Shown one piece after another: positions 35,746-44,111 of a DNA stretch of 64,000 nt. Location of the stretch: NCBI RefSeq assembly GCF_003570725.1, contig NZ_QWVS01000028.1, positions 54,129 through 118,128 of the forward strand, read 5' to 3'. The translations under genes were made by a program, and so were the position numbers. This stretch comes from Peribacillus asahii. Lineage in GTDB: Bacteria > Bacillota > Bacilli > Bacillales > DSM-1321. The notes beneath the pieces were generated by a model. It made no database searches. It worked only from the letters and a program-made list of their open reading frames with translations, and was not told the DNA's origin. The first letter of the stretch is position 1. Each line of letters begins with the position of its first letter.

Positions 35746-35779
35746 CAAAAAAATAGACACAACTCAAAAAAGTTGTGTC
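35746..35779 (-). terminator. Terminator of the alcohol dehydrogenase gene
   Basis: GACACAACT/AGTTGTGTC perfect stem with TATTTTTTT following on the minus strand. It abuts the convergent plus-strand terminator. Confidence 0.85.
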
Positions 35780-35789
35780 AAAATCACCT

Positions 35790-36842
35790 CTATTTAAATT
35801 GTGTAATTACATTAAATCCATAGGTTTTATAACTTGTCATATCATGAAGCACCTCAGATACATCGTCTAAGGCAATCTCACGTGAAACGAGCGATTTTGG
35901 ATTTAACTTCCCTTGAGCAATCAATGCTAGTAAACCATTATACTCCGAGCGAGGGTTACCTAGACTTCCGACCACTTCTAACTCCATCGCTGTAATCGCA
36001 TCAATCGGAAGGCCAACTAAGCCCCCTTCATTTTTTGTAGTTAAACCGATTTGAACATGTCGGCCCCCTTTGCGTAAAGAAGTAACGGAATTTAAAATCG
36101 TTTCTTGAATTCCAAGCGCTTCGATGGACGCGTGTGCCCCACCCTTTGTTATTTCTCGAATGGCTTCCACAACATTTTCCTGACGAGCGTTCACACCAAC
36201 AACGGCACCTTCTTTCCTAGCCTTGTCCAATTTAGCAGCATCTACATCAACGGCAATAACCTGAGCACCTATTGCATTGGCAACTTGAACAGCAGATAGC
36301 CCAACACCTCCTGCACCATGAACAACAAGCCAATTCCCCGGCTTAATATTGCTGCGCATGACGCCATGATAGCCAGTCATATAGCGGCAACCAATAGCTG
36401 CAGCTGTAAGCGTGTCCACTTCATCAGGAAGAGCAACTAAGTTAAAATCCCCGTTTGGTACTTTCACATATTCTGCATACGCTCCATCATAACTAAATCC
36501 AAAAATTTGTAAAGAATCACAGCGATTTGATTGACCACTCAAACAATTTAAACAATGTGAACAGCCTTCATGGAAAGGAGTCGTTACTCGATCCCCCGGA
36601 CGAAAGTTTTTCACTTCTTTTCCTACCGCTTCAACAACACCGCCTAATTCATGACCTGGAATAATCGGAAGAACAGGACTTAAGCCGATCCACTCCCAAT
36701 CTCCCATCCAAGCATGCCAATCACTACGGCACACTCCGCTTGCTTCTACTTTCACAATGACATCATGCGGACCTGGAGTTGGGTCAGGTACATGACCTAT
36801 TCTTAACGGTTTTCTTTGTTCGATAATTTGAGCAGCCCTCAT
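35790..36842 (-). CDS. Zinc-dependent alcohol dehydrogenase (medium-chain)
   Basis: Enzyme of 350 residues. Catalytic zinc ligands are the Cys in GVCRSDWHAW and the His-Glu of PGHELGG; the structural zinc lobe is CSHCLNCLSGQSNRC with all four Cys. NAD-binding loop is GAGGVGLSAVQVA, with VDVDAAKLDKAR after strand 2 (Asp favours NAD over NADP). The WHAWMGDW sequence in place of the usual substrate loop suggests a secondary-alcohol or polyol preference but does not settle it. AAGGAGGACAAGCAT leads the ATG. Single gene. Confidence 0.9.
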   Translation of the reverse strand: MRAAQIIEQRKPLRIGHVPDPTPGPHDVIVKVEASGVCRSDWHAWMGDWEWIGLSPVLPIIPGHELGGVVEAVGKEVKNFRPGDRVTTPFHEGCSHCLNCLSGQSNRCDSLQIFGFSYDGAYAEYVKVPNGDFNLVALPDEVDTLTAAAIGCRYMTGYHGVMRSNIKPGNWLVVHGAGGVGLSAVQVANAIGAQVIAVDVDAAKLDKARKEGAVVGVNARQENVVEAIREITKGGAHASIEALGIQETILNSVTSLRKGGRHVQIGLTTKNEGGLVGLPIDAITAMELEVVGSLGNPRSEYNGLLALIAQGKLNPKSLVSREIALDDVSEVLHDMTSYKTYGFNVITQFK

Positions 36843-36953
36843 ATGCTTGTCCTCCTTAATTATAGTATTTGCATATTATTAACGCCTTCTTTATCAAAGA
36901 TATTCCGCAAGTCGTTTAAATATGAACAAAAACTTTCTTCGACAAACATAATT

Positions 36954-36991
36954 AAACCCTGCCTGTTTTTATATATAAACGGGCAGGGTTT
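36954..36991. terminator. Hairpin between adh and the small gene, either strand
   Basis: AAACCCTGCC (36954-36963) and GGCAGGGTTT (36982-36991) with extra inner pairs. TTTCTATTTG follows on plus and TTTAATTATG on minus, so it may end the minus-strand small gene at 37039. Confidence 0.55.
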
Positions 36992-37038
36992 CTATTTGAC
37001 TTCAACTGCGAGATTCGTAGTCATCACGTCCTTTTTCA

Positions 37039-37176
37039 TTAACTAGCTTGATTATCATATTCATTCAATTGTTCTTTCGTTAAGTGTGTTACAAAATGAT
37101 AAAAAGTCATCGACTCCATTCCGTAATTTTCACATGCTCTTTTATAGCTTTCATATGCTTCACGATATGTTTCCAT
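37039..37176 (-). CDS. Small hypothetical protein (45 residues) under a strong, operator-rich promoter
   Basis: Starts METYREAYESYKRACENYGM, then ESMTFYHFVTHLTKEQLNEY. A GGGGGAGCGAAA ribosome site precedes the ATG at 37176. Two helices joined by a short loop are likely, of the size of small anti-repressors or sporulation checkpoint peptides. Its promoter is near consensus and is surrounded by three TGTTATATAACA-like repeats, so it is expressed strongly but under tight control. Family not recognised. Confidence 0.7.
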   Translation of the reverse strand: METYREAYESYKRACENYGMESMTFYHFVTHLTKEQLNEYDNQAS

Positions 37177-37188
37177 TTTCGCTCCCCC

Positions 37189-37283
37189 TGTTGTATAACA
37201 ATTTATTTAAGTTATATAAAATATATAACAGACCAACCGCTGTGTCAATACATTTCCAATAAATAAAATACTGTTATATAACA
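37189..37283 (-). promoter_or_regulatory. Promoter with three operator-like repeats for the 45-residue gene
   Basis: On the minus strand TTGACA (37248-37243), 17 bases, TATATT (37225-37220). Repeats: TGTTATATAACA at 37272-37283 ahead of -35; the inverted repeat GTTATATAAAATATATAAC at 37211-37229 over -10 and start; TGTTGTATAACA at 37189-37200 in the leader. The set looks like operators for one dimeric repressor. Confidence 0.65.
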
Positions 37284-37553
37284 AATTTTCCGGTTGATTT
37301 TTTACCATTATCCCTCTTTTTAATTAACATAAATTACCGATAGCGTTTAGATGTAACGTAAATTAATATTAGATTCGGATATACATTTTTACGATGTGCC
37401 ACTATCGCTTCATCTGGAAAACTTATAATTTCATTGTTTATTGTCTATAAAAATACATACTTATCAAAAAATGCTGAAGCCTATATTTTATTTCCATTAA
37501 CATTGTATATTTAGCTTTATATAATTAATTAAATGTAAGAAGGAAGGATTATA
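37284..37553. other. Intergenic space upstream of the SH3b gene
   Basis: AT-rich; must hold the promoter of the secreted SH3b gene. Nothing else supported. Confidence 0.45.
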
Positions 37554-38414
37554 TTGAAGATTTTTTCTCCTAAACTAATTATCGCATTGGTATGCAGTAT
37601 CGGTTTATTTTTCCAACTATTATCTCCATTACCAACTGCGGAAGCCAGCAGCACTTACACGTACTATGTTAAAACAACTGCAAATTTGTACAGCAGTACA
37701 TCTTCTAGCAAAAAGAAGCTAACAACAGTACCAATCAATACGAAATTAACTACTTCGACTAGTAAATCCAGCAAGATGTATAAGGTTACCTATAAAGGTA
37801 AAAAAGGTTATGTTTATTCTTCCAACCTTTCAAAAGCAAAAGTAAAATTAAGCTTTTTTGTCAAAAAAAGTGCTGGATTGTACAGTAATACTACTAGTAA
37901 AAAGGTGAAATTAGATGCTCTTCCAATCAATACAAAAGTAACCACAACCTCTGTAAAAACAGATAAAATGTATAAAGTCACATACGGCAGTAAAACTGGA
38001 TATGTATATGCTTCAAATTTATCTACTAAAAAAGTATCTAAGGTTCCTTTCGGACAAACAGTGCGAATCGGTAATTTTACAGTAAAAGTAAGCAACCCAG
38101 TCAATCAGTACGGAAGCAGTTATCTATATGACGATGCAAATTATATCTCACTTTATGTTGTCATTAAAAATTATGGACCGACACAGATTCCTGGGTCCTT
38201 CCCAGATCTATATATTAACGATAAATTCAGCGATGCCCTCGATTTACAGTTTTATTCGGCTAAATACAATGAATTGGATACCATTGTGAAGCTTGCTAAA
38301 GGCAAAACTTTAAGTGGATATTTGACTTATCAAGTATCACCAGGTAAAAAATTAGAATTAGTGTATAGAGATTTTGATAGCTTTGATAGCATTATATTTT
38401 TCGGAACCAATTAA
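37554..38414 (+). CDS. Secreted protein with two bacterial SH3 repeats and a DUF4352-like domain
   Basis: Protein of 286 residues from a TTG start behind AAGAAGGAAGG. The signal peptide ends PLPTAEASS. Two SH3b repeats follow (about 36-96 and 99-160), each with NLYSSTSS or GLYSNTTS, a PINTK turn and a final GYVY(S/A)SNLS. The last third (VRIGNFTVKVSNPVNQYG, YISLYVVIKNYG) resembles the DUF4352/TcaA-like beta-sandwich. SH3b repeats usually bind the cell wall. No catalytic domain is present, so it is likely a wall-bound structural or sensing protein. Confidence 0.85.
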   Translation: MKIFSPKLIIALVCSIGLFFQLLSPLPTAEASSTYTYYVKTTANLYSSTSSSKKKLTTVPINTKLTTSTSKSSKMYKVTYKGKKGYVYSSNLSKAKVKLSFFVKKSAGLYSNTTSKKVKLDALPINTKVTTTSVKTDKMYKVTYGSKTGYVYASNLSTKKVSKVPFGQTVRIGNFTVKVSNPVNQYGSSYLYDDANYISLYVVIKNYGPTQIPGSFPDLYINDKFSDALDLQFYSAKYNELDTIVKLAKGKTLSGYLTYQVSPGKKLELVYRDFDSFDSIIFFGTN

Positions 38415-38445
38415 TACAACTCATTCTATAGTACAGAAGTACGGA

Positions 38446-38485
38446 AAAAGACTGATCACAGAATGATGGTGATCAGTCTTTTATT
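38446..38485 (+). terminator. Terminator of the SH3b gene
   Basis: Perfect arms AAGACTGATCAC and GTGATCAGTCTT, then TTATTATTTA. Confidence 0.85.
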
Positions 38486-38732
38486 ATTTACCCTTATTAC
38501 TAGCTAAGTTTTTTGCATTAACAAAAAAGCACGATAAATGAAATCACGATGGGTAACACAAAGATAGAGATACCGAGTACAATTCTAATTTCCGCTTCTG
38601 TAAAGTATTTATCATTTATAGGAACAGAAAACAAATGTGTATTTTTATACCATTTTTTAAAATAACGAAAGGAATTTCACCTAATAATAGCGAATATTTA
38701 AAGTTATAAATTATTGAAAGTTCGGTGCAACT

Positions 38733-39992
38733 ATGTCTTTAATAACAAAAGATTTGTTAATTAACTTCTTATTTACTATTCTTCCGTTATTTTTAGTACA
38801 AATGATTTATTTTGCCAAATATTCTTATAGATTTGAAAACTTCAAAAAAAGGACATTTGCCATTTTTCCTATCGTCTCCCTTATTCTTTGCATGATATTC
38901 CCTGTTGATACAGGTCCTTATTATGTATGGGATCTTCGTTGGATTCCCTTTATCCTAGGTTGGTTATATGGCGGATATAAATTAGGAATTCCTTTATTAT
39001 TCTTAATGTTAGTCATTCGCTTTTGGCTCAATGGCGATAACGGCTTTTATATAGCATGTATTACCTTCTTTTCTTTTTCTATTGTACTATTCTTTATATC
39101 CAAATATTTTTCGCAATTTTCCGTGAAGTATAAAGTGATAATAAGCAGTTCACTAACTTTTATCGGCTTAATGCTCTCCCTGTTGGTATCTGAGCAACTA
39201 TTTCACATAAACAGAGGAGCAAATCTATGGGCGGAGTATATTTCCATACAGATTATTGCGATGGTGTTTACGAACCTGCTGTGGGAAGTCATCCAAGCAA
39301 ATTTTCAAGTATTACAAAAGTTAGTGAAAGCTGAGAAATTACAAATGGTGAGTCATCTAGCAGCTAGTATTTCTCATGAAGTTCGTAATCCCCTCACCGC
39401 AAGTAGAGGATTTATCCAAATGCTATCTGAAGAAACCTCTGAACAAAAAAGAAAACAATATACAGAAATTGCATTACAAGAATTAGATCGAGCCACAGAA
39501 GTAATCAATGATTATTTAACATTTGCTAAGCCCGCACTTGACAAGGAAGAAAAAATCAATGTCGCAGAAGAGATTCAGCATGTCATCAATATCATTACTC
39601 CTTTAGCTAATATGAACAGCATACGAATCAAACTATCTTTATTAGAAGATGACCAATATGTCGTTAAGGGAGAGCGAAAAAAGTTTCAACAATGTTTAAT
39701 TAATATATTAAAAAACGGCATAGAATCTATGGAGATTAACGGAAAATTACACGTTATCCTAACCAATAATGAGGATACGATTCAAATCGATATTCGAGAT
39801 GAAGGATCAGGTATGACACAAGAACAAATCCATCGCCTTGGGGAGCCCTATTTTACAACAAAAGAAAAAGGAACAGGACTTGGAATGATGGTTTCGTATA
39901 GTATTATTAATCAAATGGATGGCCAGATTACAGTCGTCAGTGAACAAGGAATAGGAACTTGCTTTTCTATCAAGCTCCCTATTTATCAATAA
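38733..39992 (+). CDS. KinB-like sensor histidine kinase (first copy)
   Basis: Kinase of 419 residues. About six hydrophobic segments fill residues 7-190 with the 5TM-5TMR_LYT motif VWDLRWIPFILGWLYGGYK. HisKA has the phospho-acceptor His215 in SHEVRNPLTAS. The ATPase domain has N box INILKNGIE, G1 DEGSGM and G2 GTGLGM. The layout matches B. subtilis KinB, which feeds the sporulation phosphorelay; no response regulator or kapB is adjacent. The ribosome site is poor, hinting at low expression. Another copy lies beyond the thiazole operon. Confidence 0.85.
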   Translation: MSLITKDLLINFLFTILPLFLVQMIYFAKYSYRFENFKKRTFAIFPIVSLILCMIFPVDTGPYYVWDLRWIPFILGWLYGGYKLGIPLLFLMLVIRFWLNGDNGFYIACITFFSFSIVLFFISKYFSQFSVKYKVIISSSLTFIGLMLSLLVSEQLFHINRGANLWAEYISIQIIAMVFTNLLWEVIQANFQVLQKLVKAEKLQMVSHLAASISHEVRNPLTASRGFIQMLSEETSEQKRKQYTEIALQELDRATEVINDYLTFAKPALDKEEKINVAEEIQHVINIITPLANMNSIRIKLSLLEDDQYVVKGERKKFQQCLINILKNGIESMEINGKLHVILTNNEDTIQIDIRDEGSGMTQEQIHRLGEPYFTTKEKGTGLGMMVSYSIINQMDGQITVVSEQGIGTCFSIKLPIYQ

Positions 39993-40011
39993 ATTTTTTT
40001 AAAAGTTTTTA

Positions 40012-40040
40012 TTGTATACCTTCCAGATTTATGATATTTT
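40012..40040 (+). promoter_or_regulatory. Promoter of the thiazole operon
   Basis: TTGTAT, 17 bases, TATTTT with an extended-10 TG one base ahead. Start near 40047, about 25 bases before the riboswitch. Confidence 0.6.
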
Positions 40041-40072
40041 AAATATAAATTTTAAAACTATTTAGTTAATTC

Positions 40073-40165
40073 ACTAGGGGATCCCTTGATAAGGGCTGAG
40101 AATAAAGTAGTTACTTTTAAACCCTCATAACCTGAACAGGTTCGCACCTGCGTAGGGAAGTGTTC
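40073..40165 (+). ncRNA. TPP (THI-box) riboswitch
   Basis: The conserved elements are in order: ACTAGGGG, AAGGGCTGAGAA, ACCCTCATAACCTGAACAGG and a closing CGCACCTGCGTAGGGAAGT. This is the thiamine pyrophosphate aptamer. It sits between the operon promoter and a terminator, so TPP binding should turn off tenI-thiO-thiS-thiG-thiF. Confidence 0.97.
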
Positions 40166-40198
40166 GTTATTCTTTGTGCTTATTTGTGTACAAATAAC

Positions 40199-40234
40199 AA
40201 AACCACTTTCCTATTTAAGGTTAGTGGTTTTTTT
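40199..40234 (+). terminator. Riboswitch-controlled terminator
   Basis: AAAACCACT/AGTGGTTTT stem followed by TTTTG. The left arm plus flank (CCACTTTCCT) can pair with AGGGAAGTG at the end of the aptamer, the expected antiterminator. The palindrome TATTTGTGTACAAATA lies between. Confidence 0.85.
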
Positions 40235-40266
40235 GCGTGTACTACTAGTAAAAGGAGTAAACGAAT

Positions 40267-40884
40267 ATGAAACTGATTGCCGTAACAGATGATTCACATA
40301 CGGTTGACGCGCTGACAAGTATTATTTCTTCTATTCAAAATATGGTTGATTATGTCCATATTCGTGAAAAATCAAAAACGGCTCATGAAATTCTGTCACT
40401 CATTCAGCTTTTAGAACAAGCAGATGTAAACAAAGAAAAACTCGTCATTCATGATCGTTTAGATATTGCGTTACTCACACAAATTTCAAATATCCATCTT
40501 CCATCACATAGTTTCCCTATCCAAAAAGTAAGAGAAAACTTTCCGCACTTACGGATTGGTCGTTCGATTCATTCTTTAGAAGAAGCCAAACAAGCAGAAA
40601 GAGATGGAGCGGATTATGTGTTATATGGACATTGTTTTGAAACAGATTGTAAAAAGGGACTAACTCCAAATGGTATACATACTATTAGCAACATGAAACA
40701 AACACTCAACATCCCTGTATATGCCATAGGTGGAATTACGCCAAATCGAGTACATGCCCTTCAGCAACTAAAAACAGATGGCATTGCGGTTATGTCGGGC
40801 ATTTTTTCTTCACCAAATCCCTATGCATCCGCATTAGACTTTTTAAAATTATGTAAGGAGAATTCATGTGAAAACAAATTATGA
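40267..40884 (+). CDS. tenI: Thiazole tautomerase TenI
   Basis: TIM-barrel protein of 205 residues that makes the aromatic thiazole tautomer. It resembles ThiE (YVHIREKSKTAHEI, VHDRLDIALL, GADYVLYGHCFET, AIGGITPNRV) but has the TenI-type active-site region and is first in an operon of TenI context. AGTAAAAGGAGTAA leads the ATG. Its end overlaps thiO by 17 bases. In B. subtilis tenA lies ahead of it; here tenA is absent. Confidence 0.88.
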   Translation: MKLIAVTDDSHTVDALTSIISSIQNMVDYVHIREKSKTAHEILSLIQLLEQADVNKEKLVIHDRLDIALLTQISNIHLPSHSFPIQKVRENFPHLRIGRSIHSLEEAKQAERDGADYVLYGHCFETDCKKGLTPNGIHTISNMKQTLNIPVYAIGGITPNRVHALQQLKTDGIAVMSGIFSSPNPYASALDFLKLCKENSCENKL

Positions 40885-41968
40885 AGTAGCTATTATAGGC
40901 GGTGGAATTATCGGCTGCTCAATTGCTTATTATTTAGCGAAAGAACAGATTGATGTTGCTGTGTTTGAGGAAAAGCAACTAGCTAGTAAATCAACAAGTG
41001 CAGCGGCTGGTATGCTAGGTGCTCATTCAGAATGTAATGACCTTGAGATTTTTTATCCTTTTGCAAGAAAGAGCCAACTAGCCTATTTTCAGCTTCAAGA
41101 TGAGCTAAAAGAGCTAAGCGGTATCGATATTGAATTAAGAAAAGGCGGAATTTTTCAGCTCGCTTATTCAGAGGCTGAAAAAAGTGAGCTAAGCTCTACC
41201 CTCTCTCTTCCTACCGTCAGATGGTATGACAGAGATAATGTACGACATGAAGAATCCTCTGTTTCAACGAATATTATTGGAGCCGCTTTTATTGAAGATG
41301 ATGTTAATGTCTTACCTAGTTCTGTTTGTCAAGCATTTGGAAAGAGTGCTCAAGTATTGGGGGCATCGGTTTTTGAATATACATCGGTTCTCTCGATTCA
41401 AAAACAAGACAGTTCCTATACGATTAAAACAAGTAAAGGTAATTTCCAAGCTAAATATATCGTTGTCGCCAATGGTGTATGGAGCTCGAATTTTTTCCAT
41501 CAGCTTGGTTTAACCAATACGCTTATTCCTGTCAAAGGCGAATGTGTATCCGTTTCAAGTGAAAAGCCGCTGTTAAAGCATACCTTGTTTCATGAACACT
41601 GCTATATTGTACCTCGAAACAACGGCAGACTTGTACTTGGAGCCAGCATGGTCGAAAATGATTGGAATGAACAAGCAAGTCTTGGCGGCATCGAGAAGCT
41701 CATTGCTAAAGCAAAAACGATGCTCCCGTCCATCATCGATATGAAAATCGAGTCCTTTTGGGCAGGTCTTCGTCCACAAACGTTTGATCAAAAGCCATTT
41801 ATCGGGCATCATCCTGATGATGAAGGCATTTTATTCGCTACAGGACATTATCGAAATGGCATTTTGCTAGCTCCTGCCACAGGACAAATGATTCGAGATT
41901 TTATTATGAAAAAAGAAATAAAAAAAGATTGGATAGAAGCCTTTAAAATCGAGCGCCAAAAGAGGTGA
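40868..41968 (+). CDS. thiO: Glycine oxidase ThiO
   Basis: FAD enzyme of 366 residues that turns glycine into iminoglycine for ThiG. FAD motif IIGGGIIGCSIAYYLAKE near residue 10, KSTSAAAGMLGAHSE, then PRNNGRLVLGAS and GLRPQTFDQKPFIG near the end are standard for the DAO family glycine oxidase branch. GTG start behind AAGGAGAATTC. Between tenI and thiS in a tight operon. Confidence 0.92.
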   Translation: MKTNYEVAIIGGGIIGCSIAYYLAKEQIDVAVFEEKQLASKSTSAAAGMLGAHSECNDLEIFYPFARKSQLAYFQLQDELKELSGIDIELRKGGIFQLAYSEAEKSELSSTLSLPTVRWYDRDNVRHEESSVSTNIIGAAFIEDDVNVLPSSVCQAFGKSAQVLGASVFEYTSVLSIQKQDSSYTIKTSKGNFQAKYIVVANGVWSSNFFHQLGLTNTLIPVKGECVSVSSEKPLLKHTLFHEHCYIVPRNNGRLVLGASMVENDWNEQASLGGIEKLIAKAKTMLPSIIDMKIESFWAGLRPQTFDQKPFIGHHPDDEGILFATGHYRNGILLAPATGQMIRDFIMKKEIKKDWIEAFKIERQKR

Positions 41969-41972
41969 AATC

Positions 41973-42179
41973 ATGAAGTCGATTCAATTAAACGGAAAAA
42001 CTATTGAACTGCCAGAAACCGTACACTGTATTCAAGATTTGCTTGAATTATATAAACTGGAAAACCGCATTGTTGTCGTAGAAGTAAATAAAGAAATTAT
42101 TTATAAAGAGCAATACACAGCACAAGCATTATCAGATCGAGATACAGTAGAAATTGTTCATTTTGTAGGAGGAGGATGA
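41973..42179 (+). CDS. thiS: Sulfur carrier protein ThiS
   Basis: Ubiquitin-fold carrier of 68 residues ending VHFVGGG; the C-terminal Gly-Gly is adenylated by ThiF and then thiocarboxylated. Starts four bases after the thiO stop. It delivers sulfur to ThiG. Confidence 0.93.
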   Translation: MKSIQLNGKTIELPETVHCIQDLLELYKLENRIVVVEVNKEIIYKEQYTAQALSDRDTVEIVHFVGGG

Positions 42180-42184
42180 TAATC

Positions 42185-42952
42185 ATGTTAAAAATAGCTC
42201 ATCACACATTTCAATCAAAACTTTTACTAGGAACAGGGAAATTCCCTTCCTTTGAGGTTCAGAAGCAAGCCGTTGAAGTTTCTGGAACTGAGATTTTAAC
42301 GTTTGCGGTTCGCAGAATGAATATTTTTGAAGAATCTCAACCAAACTTTCTTGAACAATTAGATTTAACTAAATATAAACTGCTTCCAAATACAGCCGGT
42401 GCCAAAACAGCTGAAGAAGCTGTTAGAATTGCTAAACTAGCAAAAGCTTCGGGTTTATGCGATATGATTAAAGTTGAAGTAATCGGCTGTAACAAATCTT
42501 TATTACCGGATCCTGTTGAAACACTAAAGGCTTCCGAAATGCTGTTAGCAGAAGGATTCATTGTCCTGCCTTATACGTCTGATGATGTTGTATTAGCTAA
42601 AAGGCTTGAACAACTTGGAGTTCATGCGATTATGCCTGGTGCATCACCAATCGGCTCTGGAAAAGGACTTATCAATCCGTTAAATCTTCAATTTATTATC
42701 GAACAGTCTTCCGTACCTGTCATTGTTGATGCCGGTATCGGTTCTCCAAAAGACGCTGCGTATGCAATGGAGCTAGGCGCAAATGGCGTTTTACTTAATA
42801 CAGCTGTTTCAGGTGCAAAAGACCCTGTCAAGATGGCACTAGCTATGAAACTAGCGATTGAAGCTGGACACCTTGGCTATGAAGCTGGAAGAATAACAGA
42901 GAAAAACTATGGTGAAGCAAGCAGCCCTACAACGGGGATGGTGACTTCTTGA
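42185..42952 (+). CDS. thiG: Thiazole synthase ThiG
   Basis: TIM-barrel enzyme of about 255 residues that joins deoxyxylulose phosphate, iminoglycine and ThiS thiocarboxylate. [20 protein letters not shown] at the start, the Schiff-base lysine in [30 protein letters not shown] and [18 protein letters not shown] are conserved. The ATG at 42185 has GGAGGAGG nine bases ahead; the ATG at 42176 overlapping the thiS stop is possible. Confidence 0.94.
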   Translation: MLKIAHHTFQSKLLLGTGKFPSFEVQKQAVEVSGTEILTFAVRRMNIFEESQPNFLEQLDLTKYKLLPNTAGAKTAEEAVRIAKLAKASGLCDMIKVEVIGCNKSLLPDPVETLKASEMLLAEGFIVLPYTSDDVVLAKRLEQLGVHAIMPGASPIGSGKGLINPLNLQFIIEQSSVPVIVDAGIGSPKDAAYAMELGANGVLLNTAVSGAKDPVKMALAMKLAIEAGHLGYEAGRITEKNYGEASSPTTGMVTS

Positions 42953-43968
42953 TTAATCGCTATCAAAAACAAGCATTATTTTTAGGCAATACTGAACAGG
43001 AACAATTACAACAAGCACATGTACTCATTATAGGAGCAGGTGCACTAGGATCGGCTAATGCAGAAATGCTTGCACGAGCAGGTGCTGGGACTATTACGAT
43101 TGTGGACCGTGATTATGTCGAATATAGTAATTTATACCGACAACATCTTTATACAGAAGCAGATGCGATGAATAAGCTACCAAAAGCAGTGGCAGCAAAA
43201 AATCGTCTGCAGCAAATAAACAGTGAGATTACTATTAACAGTCACATTGTCGATATCAATGCCTCTAATATTGAAGCATTTATCCAAGATCAATCGATTA
43301 TTATTGATGCAACAGACAACTTTGAAACAAGAATGGTTGTAAATGATGCCGCTGTTAAACAAGGCGTACCTTTTATATTCGGTGCCTGTGTAGCTAGTTA
43401 CGGTCTAACTTTTTCTATCATTCCAGGTAAGACTCCCTGTTTACATTGTTTAATGAATCACTTGCCCCTTGATGGCATAACGTGTGATACAGTTGGCGTT
43501 ATTGATCCGATTGTTCAAATCATCGCATCGTTTCAAGTGACACAGGCTTTAAAGTTACTCTCTGGTCACGAGCTTATACCAACGCTTCAATCAATCGATA
43601 TTTGGAAAAATGAAAAAGCGGACATTACAATCGCCACTATGAAAAATAAACATTGCCCTACATGCGGTGAGAAAGCGACCTATCCATATCTATCATTTGA
43701 AAACCAAACAAAAACAGATGTTTTATGTGGTCGAGATGCCGTGCAAATTCGACCAGGTACCTCGCTTGCTCTCTCACTAGATCGCTTGAAAGAAAGCTTA
43801 CAATCGTTGGTTACTCAAGTGACGGTCAACCCTTATTTACTGTCATGCACATTCGAAAACTATCGAATCGTTATATTTAAAGATGGTCGTGCAATTATTC
43901 ACGGCACACATGATTCGAAAAAAGCACGAGTCGTATATAATCGAATCATTCAATGTTATTCATTCTAA
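42949..43968 (+). CDS. thiF: ThiS adenylyltransferase ThiF (MoeB-like)
   Basis: E1-like enzyme of 339 residues. Nucleotide loop [32 protein letters not shown] with the ATP-contact Arg, DATDNFETR, and the zinc pairs CLHC and CPTC. The last 90 residues are a short extra domain. The TTG start overlaps the thiG stop (TTGA), so it is coupled. Last gene of the operon; thiD, present at this place in B. subtilis, is missing. Confidence 0.9.
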   Translation: MINRYQKQALFLGNTEQEQLQQAHVLIIGAGALGSANAEMLARAGAGTITIVDRDYVEYSNLYRQHLYTEADAMNKLPKAVAAKNRLQQINSEITINSHIVDINASNIEAFIQDQSIIIDATDNFETRMVVNDAAVKQGVPFIFGACVASYGLTFSIIPGKTPCLHCLMNHLPLDGITCDTVGVIDPIVQIIASFQVTQALKLLSGHELIPTLQSIDIWKNEKADITIATMKNKHCPTCGEKATYPYLSFENQTKTDVLCGRDAVQIRPGTSLALSLDRLKESLQSLVTQVTVNPYLLSCTFENYRIVIFKDGRAIIHGTHDSKKARVVYNRIIQCYSF

Positions 43969-43984
43969 AGACTTTATAACAATG

Positions 43985-44026
43985 AGGTAAGTGTCTATTA
44001 TAAAAGATAGATACTTACCTTTTTAC
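43985..44026 (+). terminator. Terminator of the thiazole operon
   Basis: AGGTAAGTGTCTAT pairs with ATAGATACTTACCT with one G-T, followed by TTTT. Confidence 0.85.
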
Positions 44027-44111
44027 ATTTATCGATATAAAATTATAGTATGATAGAAAGTAAATATTACTGTATGATATGTATCTAAGTCCCTATGAAA
44101 GGAAGCTTGCT

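Noticed and set aside
38520..38690. Minus-strand frame reading WYKNTHLFSVPINDKYFTEA and then a hydrophobic end
   Set aside because: It looks like a membrane peptide, but no ATG, GTG or TTG with a ribosome site opens the frame, so it may only be a fragment.
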